Origin: Fluviicola sp.
GTDB taxonomy: Bacteria > Bacteroidota > Bacteroidia > Flavobacteriales_D > Crocinitomicaceae
Direction of reading: 5' to 3'
Assembly: GCA_002734065.2 (NCBI GenBank)
Contig: NVXU02000020.1
Location: forward strand, 62,001 to 126,000
DNA: 64,000 nucleotides
Both the position numbers and the translations under genes were made by a program. Position 1 is the first letter of the stretch, and every line of letters starts with the position of its first letter. Of the stretch, positions 17,916 to 26,660 are shown in pieces. The notes under the pieces are model-generated. The model was not told where the DNA came from and did not search any database. It worked only from the letters and a program-made list of their open reading frames with translations.

Positions 17916-19307
17916 ATGAAATTATCAGAAAGTAAAACACTTAAAAATTCACCATACAGAGTTATCATTGGTGATGCAGAAAATATACCTTCCTCTATTT
18001 CGGCAACGGACAAAAAATTGTTTACTGCTTTTCTTAAGAAAGACGATGATTTTACAATTGTCAACGAGTTAGAGTCCTCAATTTTTTTAGTTAAATCCAA
18101 TAAGGATGCTGAAAAAAACAGAGTTGCAGGAGCTAAAATCAGAAAAGCATTGAATAAAGAGGTTGAAGAAGTTGCATTCTTAGGAGATAAACGACACGCC
18201 TTTGATTTATTGGAAGGTTTTCTATTGACAAGCTATCAGTTCTTGAAATATTTCAAAGACGAAGAAAAAAGAGAATACAAACTAGAGAATATCCTCGTGG
18301 AAGATTCTTTTGGAGACGATGCCATCGAAGAATTATTTGACATCACAACGGCTGTTTTTTGGGCAAGAGACATGGTCAATGAACCTGTTTCTTTCTTAAA
18401 TGCAGAACAATTTGCAGAAGAAATCACAGCGCTTGCAAATGATGCCAACTTAGAGGTTACCGTTTTGGAGAAAGCACAAATAGAGGCCTTGAAAATGGGA
18501 GGACTTCTGTCAGTGAATAAAGGTTCAATTGATCCTCCGACATTCTCTATTATAGAATACAAACCCAAAAAGGCGAAGAATAAAAAACCAATCGTTTTGG
18601 TTGGAAAAGGCGTTGTTTATGACACTGGAGGTTTAAGTTTAAAGCCAACAGCCAATTCTATGGACATTATGAAAAGTGACATGGGTGGTGCGGCAACAAT
18701 GGTTGGAGCAATCTACTTAGCAGCGAAGCAAGAATTGCCTGTGCATCTTATCGCATTGATTCCAGCAACGGATAACAGACCCGGATTAAACGCCTATGCA
18801 CCCGGAGATGTGATAACAATGATGAATGGTTTAACCGTTGAGGTTCTGAATACAGACGCCGAGGGGCGAATGATTTTGGCAGATGCATTGACTTATTCTA
18901 AGAAATTTAAACCAGAATTGGTCATTGACGCGGCGACTTTAACAGGCGCAGCACATAGAGCGGTTGGTGAACAAGCAACGTGCATTATGGGCAATGCAAA
19001 AGACACTTATTTTGAGCAACTCGAAAAAGCAGGGCAAAAATGCTACGAGCGAACCATTACTTTTCCATTTTGGGAAGAATATGGCGAGCAAATGAAGTCA
19101 CCGATTGCGGATTTAAAGAATATTGGAGGTCCTTCTGCGGGAATGATAACGGCAGGCAAGTTTTTAGAAAACTTTGTGACTTCGCCTTACATTCACTTGG
19201 ATATTGCTGGTCCAGCTTGGTTAAACAAAGATTCTGCCTACAGAACAAGAGGCGGATCAGGCGTTGGCGTGAGAATGTTGTATCACTTCTTTAAAAGTTA
19301 TAAATAA
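17916..19307 (+). CDS. Leucyl aminopeptidase, M17 family
   Basis: 463 aa. A variable N-terminal domain (about 1-160) precedes the M17 catalytic domain. Metal and active-site segments are visible: VGKGVVYDTGGLSLKPT (Lys and Asp ligands) at about residues 229-245, KSDMGGAATM, and NTDAEGRMILADAL (Asp, Glu and Arg) at about residues 311-324. The enzyme removes N-terminal amino acids from peptides using two metal ions in the cytoplasm, usually as a hexamer. It overlaps pdxA by one base (TAATG), which points to translational coupling. PepA versus another M17 subgroup cannot be settled. Confidence 0.95.
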   Translation: MKLSESKTLKNSPYRVIIGDAENIPSSISATDKKLFTAFLKKDDDFTIVNELESSIFLVKSNKDAEKNRVAGAKIRKALNKEVEEVAFLGDKRHAFDLLEGFLLTSYQFLKYFKDEEKREYKLENILVEDSFGDDAIEELFDITTAVFWARDMVNEPVSFLNAEQFAEEITALANDANLEVTVLEKAQIEALKMGGLLSVNKGSIDPPTFSIIEYKPKKAKNKKPIVLVGKGVVYDTGGLSLKPTANSMDIMKSDMGGAATMVGAIYLAAKQELPVHLIALIPATDNRPGLNAYAPGDVITMMNGLTVEVLNTDAEGRMILADALTYSKKFKPELVIDAATLTGAAHRAVGEQATCIMGNAKDTYFEQLEKAGQKCYERTITFPFWEEYGEQMKSPIADLKNIGGPSAGMITAGKFLENFVTSPYIHLDIAGPAWLNKDSAYRTRGGSGVGVRMLYHFFKSYK

Positions 19308-20401
19308 TGGAGAAGGTAAAAGAAGCCAAAAAAGAAAAAATCACTCGACCAATTGTGAAAGTTGGCATTTCGATAGGAGATATTAATGGAATAGGTCCTG
19401 AGGTGGTGATGAAAGCACTCAACGACAACCGTTTATTGCTCGATTGCACACCAATCATTTATGCATCCTCGAAGGTGTTCTCTTTTCACAAGAAACAAAT
19501 GGAATTCGATGATTTTAATTTCAACTCTTGTGATTCTGCCGAAAAAGCAATGGACAACAAAGTCAATGTGATTAACATTTGGGAAGATGAAATTACTTTT
19601 GACCTCGGAAAAGCAACAGAATCTGGAGGTAAATACGCTTTTGAGTCTTTAGAACGTGCAACGCAAGATTTAGCATCGGGCAAAATTGATGTTCTGGTAA
19701 CGGCACCGATTAATAAGGATGCAATGGGCAAATCTGGATTCAAATTTCCCGGTCACACAGAATATTTGGCAGACATGTCGGGTCAAGATGAGGCCTTGAT
19801 GTTGATGGTTGCAGATTCACTCCGCGTTGGTTTGGTAACCAGCCACATTCCAATCAAAGACGTTAGTTCTGCAATCACTTTAGACAAAGTTTACGATAAA
19901 ATTGTTGCTTTTAACAGCTCATTGAAGAAAGATTTTGGCATTTCTCGACCAAAAATAGCTGTTTTAGGCTTAAATCCGCATGCCGGTGAGAATGGAAAAA
20001 TGGGAGCAGAAGAAAATGAAAGCATTCACCCAGCTATTGAAAAAGCGAAGAATGAAGGTGTTTTAGCATTTGGTTCTTACCCAGCCGATGGCTTTTTTGG
20101 CTCTTCTGCCAGAGCAAATTTCGACGGAGTTCTTTCCATGTATCACGATCAAGGATTATCGGCGTTTAAAGCCTTATCTTTTGACGAAGGGGTTAACTTT
20201 ACTGCAGGTTTGCCAATTGTTAGAACCTCCCCCGATCACGGAACAGCCTATGACATCGTTGGGAAGAATCAAGCATCAGGAGCATCCATGCGCAATGCGA
20301 TTTACGTGGCAATTGACACTTATCGAAATCATGTGCAAGAGAAAGAAGCAAGCGCAAATTATTTGGAAATAAGTCCGAGAAAGGAGTTTAGGAGAGATTA
20401 G
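19307..20401 (+). CDS. pdxA: 4-hydroxythreonine-4-phosphate dehydrogenase
   Basis: Catalyses NAD-dependent oxidation and decarboxylation in the DXP-dependent route to pyridoxal phosphate. At 364 aa it is slightly longer than the usual 330, owing to N-terminal and C-terminal extensions. The three metal-binding His positions are visible in GHTEYLA (about residue 147), LGLNPHAGENG and MYHDQG, and the N-terminal GDINGIGPEVVMKAL is typical. The start overlaps the aminopeptidase stop. Its pairing with DUF177-rpmF downstream is interrupted by an intergenic hairpin and a new promoter. Confidence 0.96.
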   Translation: MEKVKEAKKEKITRPIVKVGISIGDINGIGPEVVMKALNDNRLLLDCTPIIYASSKVFSFHKKQMEFDDFNFNSCDSAEKAMDNKVNVINIWEDEITFDLGKATESGGKYAFESLERATQDLASGKIDVLVTAPINKDAMGKSGFKFPGHTEYLADMSGQDEALMLMVADSLRVGLVTSHIPIKDVSSAITLDKVYDKIVAFNSSLKKDFGISRPKIAVLGLNPHAGENGKMGAEENESIHPAIEKAKNEGVLAFGSYPADGFFGSSARANFDGVLSMYHDQGLSAFKALSFDEGVNFTAGLPIVRTSPDHGTAYDIVGKNQASGASMRNAIYVAIDTYRNHVQEKEASANYLEISPRKEFRRD

Positions 20402-20447
20402 GCAATAAGAGTAGGGGAGAATGGTCGAGACCTTCCCCGATAATTGC
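20402..20447 (+). other. Nested stem-loop after pdxA
   Basis: Three nested arm pairs are seen: GCAAT/ATTGC (20402-20406, 20443-20447), GGGGA/TCCCC (20414-20418, 20434-20438) and GGTC/GACC around GA. There is no long T run. It may stabilise or end the pdxA transcript; this is inference. Confidence 0.5.
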
Positions 20448-20494
20448 GAAGAAGAAAAAAAACAAAACAATCATTTTTTTATCCATAAAATTAC

Positions 20495-20502
20495 TATCTT
20501 TG
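20495..20502 (+). promoter_or_regulatory. -7 promoter box for the DUF177-rpmF cluster (TATCTTTG)
   Basis: A perfect TAnnTTTG match followed by a C/G run, 38 nt before the GTG start of the DUF177 gene. No TTG is seen at the -33 position. Confidence 0.6.
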
Positions 20503-20540
20503 CGCCCCGTCTTTCACTATGAAAGGCACAGATTGAGAAA

Positions 20541-21107
20541 GTGAAATTAGAAAACGAGTATATCATCCCCTTTGTAGGACTTAAAATTGGGAAACATACA
20601 TTCGATTTTAAAATCACAGACTCGTTCTTTGAAAGCTTTGAGTACTCTATCATTCATAAAGGAAAGGTAAAGGTTGAGTTATTGTTTGAGAAAAAAGAAA
20701 CAATGCTCATTGGTAATTTCACCATCGATGGTGTTGTTGTTATCGATTGCGACCGTTGCAACGATCCTTTGAATGTTGAAATTAGCGGTGAATACCAACT
20801 GATTTATAAATTTGACACGAAACCGTCAGACGATGAATCATTAATTGTTGTTTACCCAGAAGAATACGAAATTGATGTAAAAGAGAACATTCTTGAATTG
20901 ATTAATGTATCTTTGTCCTACAGAAACATTCATCCAGAAGGAGAATGCAATGAGGATTTGATTTCAATTTTAGACGAGTACATATTGGTTACAAGCGATG
21001 ATAATTCTTCAGACAATGAAGATGAAAACATCGAAAATACAGAGGAAGAATACATTGATCCTCGTTGGCAAGCATTAAAAGACTTATCCAAGGGTAAGAA
21101 GAAGTAA
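20541..21107 (+). CDS. DUF177/YceD family protein
   Basis: 188 aa from a GTG start. YceD/DUF177 proteins are encoded just upstream of rpmF in most bacteria and are linked to 23S rRNA accumulation. The conserved CDRCNDPLNVEISGEYQLIYKF segment (about residues 71-92) carries the two family Cys residues. The C-terminus has an acidic stretch and then DPRWQALKDLSKGKKK, matching the DPRWAALKKL ending of the family. The order DUF177-rpmF-plsX-fabH is the classic ribosome/fatty-acid cluster. Confidence 0.92.
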   Translation: MKLENEYIIPFVGLKIGKHTFDFKITDSFFESFEYSIIHKGKVKVELLFEKKETMLIGNFTIDGVVVIDCDRCNDPLNVEISGEYQLIYKFDTKPSDDESLIVVYPEEYEIDVKENILELINVSLSYRNIHPEGECNEDLISILDEYILVTSDDNSSDNEDENIENTEEEYIDPRWQALKDLSKGKKK

Positions 21108-21139
21108 AATAGAGAATAAAAGAATATAAATAAGATAAG

Positions 21140-21331
21140 ATGGCACATCCAAAACGAAAGATCTCGAGAACGAGACGTGACAAGAGAAGAACGCATGTGA
21201 AAGCATTTGCTAATAACATTGCAACATGCCCAACAACTGGACAACCTCATTTATTCCATCATGCTCACTGGCATGAAGGGAAATTATACTACAAAGGAAA
21301 AGTAGTAGCAGAGAAAGAAGTTGCCATTTAA
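21140..21331 (+). CDS. rpmF: 50S ribosomal protein L32
   Basis: 63 aa beginning [16 protein letters not shown], which is the standard L32 N-terminus. It has a Cys at [16 protein letters not shown] but not the four-Cys zinc ribbon of some L32 proteins, so it is the zinc-independent form. It is 32 bp after DUF177 and 23 bp before plsX. Confidence 0.96.
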   Translation: MAHPKRKISRTRRDKRRTHVKAFANNIATCPTTGQPHLFHHAHWHEGKLYYKGKVVAEKEVAI

Positions 21332-21354
21332 TTGATTACATTTAACCCTTCTTT

Positions 21355-22293
21355 ATGAAGATAGGTATAGATGTATCAGGAGGTGACTTTGCACCAGACG
21401 CAAATATTGCAGGTGCAGTTTTAGCTCGAAAGGAACTTTCGACAGACATTAATATTGTCTTAATAGGCGACCAGGATCAAATCTTGAGTGGCCTTTCTTC
21501 GTTAAACGAGAATGCCGATAATTACGAAATTGTACACGCTCCAGATGTCATTACAATGCATGATCATCCAGCAAGAGCAATCTCGCAAAAACCAAACAGT
21601 TCTATAGCTATTGGCTTTGAAATGTTGGCGGCCAAGAAAATCAATGCATTCGCTAGTACCGGTAACACCGGGGCGATGCTGGTCGGAGCAATGTTTAAAA
21701 TCACAACCATTCCAGGAGTGATTCGCCCTTGTATAACATCTACTCTTCCCGCAATTAATGGCGCAAAATCTATTTTGTTGGACGTTGGTTCTAATGCCGA
21801 TTGCAAACCAGATGTCTTGTACCAATTCGCCGTTTTAGGTTCTTTATACTCTCAAAATGTGTATCAGAATGAAAAACCAAGGGTTGCCCTGTTAAATATA
21901 GGAGAAGAAGCCTCCAAAGGCAATATTCTTACGCAAGCAACGCATAAATTGCTTTCGGAATCAACAGAAGTAAACTTCATCGGAAACATTGAAGGGCGCG
22001 ACATTTTTAATGGTGTTGCAGACGTTGTTGTTTGCGATGGCTTTACAGGAAACATCGTTCTCAAAGAAGCAGAAGGAATATATACTTTGATGCGAAAAAG
22101 AGGAATTCGAGATGAATTTTTTGATAGATTTAATTACGAAAATTACGGCGGAACTCCAGTTTTAGGAGTCAAAGGAAATGTGATTATAGGTCACGGGATT
22201 TCCAATGACATCGCCGTTAAAAATATGATAATTCATTCGTTTGAGGTAGCAAAATCAGGATTGGCTACTAAAATTGGCGAAGCATTTAATTGA
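21355..22293 (+). CDS. plsX: Phosphate acyltransferase PlsX
   Basis: Converts acyl-ACP to acyl phosphate at the membrane surface, the first step of bacterial glycerolipid synthesis by the PlsX/PlsY route. The 312-aa length is normal. Typical segments are GIDVSGGDFAPDANIAGA at the N-terminus, FASTGNTGAMLVGAMFK at about residue 98, and VCDGFTGNIVLKEAEG at about residue 226. It lies between rpmF and fabH, 3 bp before fabH, so it is co-transcribed with them. Confidence 0.97.
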   Translation: MKIGIDVSGGDFAPDANIAGAVLARKELSTDINIVLIGDQDQILSGLSSLNENADNYEIVHAPDVITMHDHPARAISQKPNSSIAIGFEMLAAKKINAFASTGNTGAMLVGAMFKITTIPGVIRPCITSTLPAINGAKSILLDVGSNADCKPDVLYQFAVLGSLYSQNVYQNEKPRVALLNIGEEASKGNILTQATHKLLSESTEVNFIGNIEGRDIFNGVADVVVCDGFTGNIVLKEAEGIYTLMRKRGIRDEFFDRFNYENYGGTPVLGVKGNVIIGHGISNDIAVKNMIIHSFEVAKSGLATKIGEAFN

Positions 22294-22296
22294 AAT

Positions 22297-23286
22297 ATGA
22301 GCAAAATTACAGCAGCAATAACAGGAGTTCAAGGATATGTTCCAGACTATGTTCTAGACAATGAAGAGTTGTCTAAAATGGTCGATACCAATAACGAATG
22401 GATTCTATCAAGAACTGGAATCAAAGAGCGAAGAATCATGAAAAATGGTGCAACTTCGGACATGGCAACAGAAGCTGTTCTTGGTTTGCTGAAGAAAACA
22501 AATACCAAAGCAGAAGACATTGATTTAATTATCGTTGGAACTGTTACCGCAGATTACCCTTTTCCAAGTACAGCAAATATTGTTTGCGATAAAGCAGGAC
22601 TAACTAACGCATGGGGGTTTGACCTAAACGCAGCTTGCTCAGGTTTTATTTACTCGCTCTCAACAGCAACGCAGTTTATAGAAACAGGAAGATACAAGAA
22701 AGTAATCGTGGTGGGAGCTGATATGATGTCAACAATTGTTGATTATGAAGACAGAACAACATGTGTTATTTTTGGTGATGGTGCTGGTGCCGTTTTATTA
22801 GAACCAAATACAGAAGGTCTAGGAATCCAAAATTTCATCCTCGAAAATGACGGAGCAGGAAGAGAATATTTAGTGCAACCTGCGGGTGGATCAGTTTTAC
22901 CTCCGTCAATTGAGACGGTTGAAAAAAGACAACACTACGTAAAGCAAGAAGGAAAGCAAGTATTTAAGTTCGCCGTGACCAATATGGCAGATGTGTCGGC
23001 AAAAATAATGGAAGACAACAACCTGTCTAGCGATGATGTTGATTGGTTGGTTCCGCACCAAGCGAATTTAAGAATCATTGATGCAACCTCAAATAGAATG
23101 GGATTATCCAAAGAAAAGGTGATGATTAATATTCAGAAGTATGGAAACACAACCTCTGGAACCATTCCACTTTGTCTTTGGGATTATGAAAAGCAATTGA
23201 AAAAAGGAGATACACTTATTTTATCAGCATTCGGTGGAGGTTTTACCTGGGGGGCTGTTTACTTAAAGTGGGCGTATAATTCTTAA
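22297..23286 (+). CDS. fabH: 3-oxoacyl-ACP synthase III
   Basis: Starts fatty-acid synthesis by condensing acetyl-CoA or a branched acyl-CoA with malonyl-ACP. At 329 aa it has normal length. The catalytic triad is visible: Cys in LNAACSGFIYSL (about residue 115), His in VPHQANLRI (about 250) and Asn in YGNTTSGTIP (about 281). The N-terminus ITGVQGYVPDYVLDNEELSKMVDT is typical. A chain start specific for branched acyl groups would be usual in this phylum but cannot be read from the sequence. Confidence 0.97.
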   Translation: MSKITAAITGVQGYVPDYVLDNEELSKMVDTNNEWILSRTGIKERRIMKNGATSDMATEAVLGLLKKTNTKAEDIDLIIVGTVTADYPFPSTANIVCDKAGLTNAWGFDLNAACSGFIYSLSTATQFIETGRYKKVIVVGADMMSTIVDYEDRTTCVIFGDGAGAVLLEPNTEGLGIQNFILENDGAGREYLVQPAGGSVLPPSIETVEKRQHYVKQEGKQVFKFAVTNMADVSAKIMEDNNLSSDDVDWLVPHQANLRIIDATSNRMGLSKEKVMINIQKYGNTTSGTIPLCLWDYEKQLKKGDTLILSAFGGGFTWGAVYLKWAYNS

Positions 23287-23316
23287 ACGGAAATACCCTT
23301 AATTACTAAAAATTAG

Positions 23317-23324
23317 TATTTTTG
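23317..23324 (+). promoter_or_regulatory. -7 promoter box for accBC (TATTTTTG)
   Basis: A TAnnTTTG match 22 nt before the accB ATG. It suggests a separate promoter for accBC in addition to read-through from fabH. Confidence 0.5.
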
Positions 23325-23346
23325 ACACATTAAAAACCAGTAGAAA

Positions 23347-23841
23347 ATGAATATTAAAGAGATCCAAGATTTAATCAAATTTGTCGCTAAGTCTGGCGTG
23401 AGTGAGGTTGAAATCGAACAAAAAGATTTTAAGATTGTCATCAAGTCTGATGATAAGAAAAAGAAATTTCAAGAACAAATTGTTGTGCAAGCAGCAGCAC
23501 CAGTTGCTCAAATTGCAGCACCTGTTATTGCAACAGCACCTGTAGTTGCAGAGACACCAGTTGCTACAAGTGCTGCGGCAGAACAAGAAGAAGATTCTAA
23601 GTACATCACAGTAAAATCACCAATGATTGGGACTTTTTACAGATCTTCAACTCCTGAGAAGCCACCTTTTATTGTTGTTGGAGACACCATTAAATTGGGA
23701 GATGCAATTTGCATCATTGAAGCAATGAAGTTGTTCAATGAAATTGAAGCGGAAGTTACAGGGAAAATTGTAAAAGTATTGGTTGATGATTCAACACCTG
23801 TTCAATATGATCAACCATTATTCTTGGTAGACCCTTCTTAA
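23347..23841 (+). CDS. accB: Biotin carboxyl carrier protein of acetyl-CoA carboxylase
   Basis: 164 aa. The N-terminal helical part (NIKEIQDLIKFVAKSGVSEVEIEQ) is followed by a Pro/Ala/Val-rich flexible linker (about 48-85) and the biotinyl domain. The biotin-accepting Lys lies in EAMKLFNEIEAE (about residue 126). It carries the carboxyl group between AccC and the carboxyltransferase in fatty-acid synthesis. It is followed by accC after 73 bp. Confidence 0.97.
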   Translation: MNIKEIQDLIKFVAKSGVSEVEIEQKDFKIVIKSDDKKKKFQEQIVVQAAAPVAQIAAPVIATAPVVAETPVATSAAAEQEEDSKYITVKSPMIGTFYRSSTPEKPPFIVVGDTIKLGDAICIIEAMKLFNEIEAEVTGKIVKVLVDDSTPVQYDQPLFLVDPS

Positions 23842-23914
23842 TTCACTATAAATATTTCTTAAAAGAGTGAATTCATTCATTCTTTTTTGAATTAATCGAA
23901 AAATATAACGAGGC

Positions 23915-25249
23915 ATGTTCAAAAAAATATTGATTGCCAATAGAGGAGAAATTGCATTGCGAATCATTCGTACATGTAAAGAAATGGGTATCAAAACAGT
24001 TGCCGTTTATTCGACTGCTGATAAAGATAGTTTACCTGTGCGCTTTGCAGATGAGGCGGTATGTATAGGTCCTGCGCAAAGTGCACTTTCTTACCTCTCC
24101 ATTCCAAGTGTGATTGCGGCTGCAGAAATAACCAATGCAGATGCTATTCACCCAGGTTATGGTTTCTTATCGGAGAATGAAAAATTCTCAAAAGTTTGCG
24201 AAGAACACGATATCAAATTTATTGGTGCAACTCCCGAGCAAATTGCAGGAATGGGAGATAAAGCCAATGCGAAATCAACGATGCTTAAGGCTGGTGTTCC
24301 TTGTATTCCAGGTTCAAAAGGTTTATTGAAAGATTTGCCTGACGCCATTAAAACAGCTGAAAAAGTGAAATATCCAATCATTCTGAAAGCAACTGCCGGC
24401 GGTGGTGGTAAAGGAATGCGTGTTGTTTGGAAAGTAGAAGACATGGAAGCGGCTTGGGATGCAACAAGAGCAGAATCTGCTGCTGCATTCGGAAATGATG
24501 GCTTGTACATGGAGAAATTCATTGAAGAACCTCGCCACATCGAAATTCAGGTTGCAGGTGACCAATACGGAAATGCAATACATCTTTCTGAAAGAGATTG
24601 TTCCATTCAACGTCGTCACCAAAAACTGGTAGAAGAAACGCCTTCTCCATTTATGACCGATGCGTTGCGTAAGAAAATGGGTGCTGCGGCCATCAAAGCA
24701 ACAAAAGCTGTTGATTACGAAGGAGTTGGAACGGTAGAATTCTTAGTGGATAAACACAGAGAATTTTATTTCATGGAAATGAATACGAGAATTCAAGTAG
24801 AGCATACAATTACGGAGGAAGTGACGAACTATGATTTAATCAAGGAGCAAATTAAATTGGCTGCCGGAGAGAAAATTACAGGGGGCAATTTATTTCCTAC
24901 AATGCATGCAATTCAATGCAGAATCAATGCTGAAGATCCAGATGCGAATTTCAGACCTTCTCCAGGGAAAATTCTGACTTACCATGCACCAGGAGGGCAC
25001 GGAGTGAGAATTGACACGCACGTTTATGCTGGATATGAAATTTCTCCTCATTATGATTCAATGATTTCTAAATTAATTGTTGTTGCACAAACAAGAGAAG
25101 AAGCAATTAAAAAAATGAAACGAGCCTTGGATGAATACATCATTGAAGGTGTGAAAACAACGATACCATTCCATCAAAAGTTAATGGAAGACCCTAAATT
25201 TATAGAAGGAGACTTCAATACAAGCTTTATGGATACGTTTGAATATTAA
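23915..25249 (+). CDS. accC: Biotin carboxylase subunit of acetyl-CoA carboxylase
   Basis: ATP-dependent carboxylation of the biotin on AccB. The 444-aa length is normal. The N-terminus [25 protein letters not shown] is the family signature. The ATP-grasp glycine loop [14 protein letters not shown] (about 159-172) and the catalytic region [25 protein letters not shown] (about 288-312) are intact. It ends at a strong terminator. Confidence 0.97.
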   Translation: MFKKILIANRGEIALRIIRTCKEMGIKTVAVYSTADKDSLPVRFADEAVCIGPAQSALSYLSIPSVIAAAEITNADAIHPGYGFLSENEKFSKVCEEHDIKFIGATPEQIAGMGDKANAKSTMLKAGVPCIPGSKGLLKDLPDAIKTAEKVKYPIILKATAGGGGKGMRVVWKVEDMEAAWDATRAESAAAFGNDGLYMEKFIEEPRHIEIQVAGDQYGNAIHLSERDCSIQRRHQKLVEETPSPFMTDALRKKMGAAAIKATKAVDYEGVGTVEFLVDKHREFYFMEMNTRIQVEHTITEEVTNYDLIKEQIKLAAGEKITGGNLFPTMHAIQCRINAEDPDANFRPSPGKILTYHAPGGHGVRIDTHVYAGYEISPHYDSMISKLIVVAQTREEAIKKMKRALDEYIIEGVKTTIPFHQKLMEDPKFIEGDFNTSFMDTFEY

Positions 25250-25253
25250 ATTG

Positions 25254-25279
25254 AAGGGATGTGAGAGCATCCCTTTTTT
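25254..25279 (+). terminator. Intrinsic terminator after accC
   Basis: The stem AAGGGATG/CATCCCTT with a 6-nt loop is followed by TTTTTT. It closes the fatty-acid cluster. Confidence 0.9.
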
Positions 25280-25290
25280 AATGCAGCAAT

Positions 25291-25662
25291 TTGGCAAAGG
25301 ATAAGACATTAGTGCAGTCTGTGTTAGGACTTAATTGTCCCAACTGCAGAAAAGGAGACCTTTTTACAAAAAAAGGTGTGATTGTCTATTCAGAGATGTT
25401 AGAAATGCCAGAAGAATGTCCAAATTGCAATTTTCATTATGAAATGGAACCCGGTTTTTGGCTCGGTTCGTTATGGACAAGTTACCCTATTATTGTTCTC
25501 ATCGAAGTTCCTTTTTTGTTTCTAGCATTATTTGCAGACGGAGCTATGATTTGGGTTTACTTCGGAGCTATGATTTTATCTTTCTTAGTAGCCTGGCCAC
25601 TGATGCTGAGATTGGGCAGGTCGATTTGGATTCATGTGAATGTGAGGAAGGGCAGCCGATAA
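25291..25662 (+). CDS. DUF983 family membrane protein
   Basis: 123 aa from a TTG start; there is no in-frame ATG before the conserved part and the frame is closed 9 bp upstream. Two CxxC pairs (CPNCRKGDLF and CPNCNFHYEMEPGFWLGSLW) form the DUF983 zinc-ribbon-like motif, and two membrane segments follow (about 55-105). The function of DUF983 is unknown. It is 42 bp before psd, so a shared transcript is likely. The start is the least certain part. Confidence 0.85.
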   Translation: MAKDKTLVQSVLGLNCPNCRKGDLFTKKGVIVYSEMLEMPEECPNCNFHYEMEPGFWLGSLWTSYPIIVLIEVPFLFLALFADGAMIWVYFGAMILSFLVAWPLMLRLGRSIWIHVNVRKGSR

Positions 25663-25704
25663 AAATTTCAAAATCCGAAGATTAATTTCACTACTTTTAC
25701 CCCA

Positions 25705-26580
25705 ATGCAAGAAATTCATTACATTAATAACTCAACGGGCAAAGAAGAAATAGAGAAAGTTCCAGGCAATGGTTTTTTGAATTTTTTGTATGGAGGTAAT
25801 CCTTTTGGGAGAATGTCACTTTGGTTGATGGTGAAACGCAAATATTTTTCGGTTGCATTCGGAAAATACATGAGCAGTTCGCTTTCTAAGAGTAAAATTA
25901 AACCCTTCGTAGAAAAGCACAAAATTGACTTAAACGAGTATCAAAAACAGGAATTTGAACATTTTAATGACTTTTTCTACAGAAAAATAAAGAAAAGTGC
26001 CCGTCCAATCGGCGAAGGAATTGTTTCTCCTGCAGACGGTCGAGTTTTGGTTTTTCCAAAGATTACAGACACGCAAAAATTCTATGTAAAAGGGAGCGAG
26101 TTCAATTTAAAGACCTTTTTACAGAACGAAGAATTGGCAAAAAAATACCATAATGGTTCTATGATGATTGTGCGTTTAGCGCCCGTAGATTACCATAGAT
26201 TTCATTTTCCAGTGAGTGGAATTGTCAGTGAAAGCGTCAAAATTAAGGGTGATTATTACTCTGTTTCCCCCATTGCTCTGCGTCAAAAGGTGGACATCTT
26301 TTTACAGAATAAAAGAGAATATTGCAGCGTTCAAAATGACCAATATGGGGATGTTTTAGTCTGTGATATTGGCGCAACTTTAACCGCAGGAATTCACCAA
26401 ACATACACCCCAAATTCTCGGGTAAAAAAGGGTGATGAAAAAGGATATTTCTCGTTTGGGGGTTCTACGCTAATTGTTCTTTTTGAGGCCGAAAAGGTCG
26501 ATTTTTCGCAAAATTTGATTGAATTTTGCGAAAAAGGGATTGAAACCTTGCTAAAAATGGGTGAGCAAGTTGGGAAATAA
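25705..26580 (+). CDS. psd: Phosphatidylserine decarboxylase proenzyme
   Basis: Makes phosphatidylethanolamine at the inner membrane. The 291-aa protein has the family core: ADGRVLVFP (about 113), MIVRLAPVDYHRFHFPVSG (about 153-171), and the self-cleavage site FSFGGSTLIVLFE near residue 255, where the Ser of GGST becomes the pyruvoyl group. The more usual site is LGST. The last 25 residues are encoded across a 34-bp palindrome (26502-26535) that also occurs between genes at 13454; it supplies FSQNLIEFCEK without breaking the frame. Confidence 0.94.
   Translation: MQEIHYINNSTGKEEIEKVPGNGFLNFLYGGNPFGRMSLWLMVKRKYFSVAFGKYMSSSLSKSKIKPFVEKHKIDLNEYQKQEFEHFNDFFYRKIKKSARPIGEGIVSPADGRVLVFPKITDTQKFYVKGSEFNLKTFLQNEELAKKYHNGSMMIVRLAPVDYHRFHFPVSGIVSESVKIKGDYYSVSPIALRQKVDIFLQNKREYCSVQNDQYGDVLVCDIGATLTAGIHQTYTPNSRVKKGDEKGYFSFGGSTLIVLFEAEKVDFSQNLIEFCEKGIETLLKMGEQVGK
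26502..26535. repeat. Palindrome with 14-bp arms inside psd
   Basis: TTTTTCGCAAAATT and AATTTTGCGAAAAA flank the loop TGATTG. The arms are identical to those of the palindrome at 13454-13489. Confidence 0.9.
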
Positions 26581-26660
26581 GTTCCTTTTTAGAAAGGATA
26601 AATTAGCTAAAACTGAACAGTGCAACTCATTCTTATTATCCTTTTTTTGAACTTCCTATT

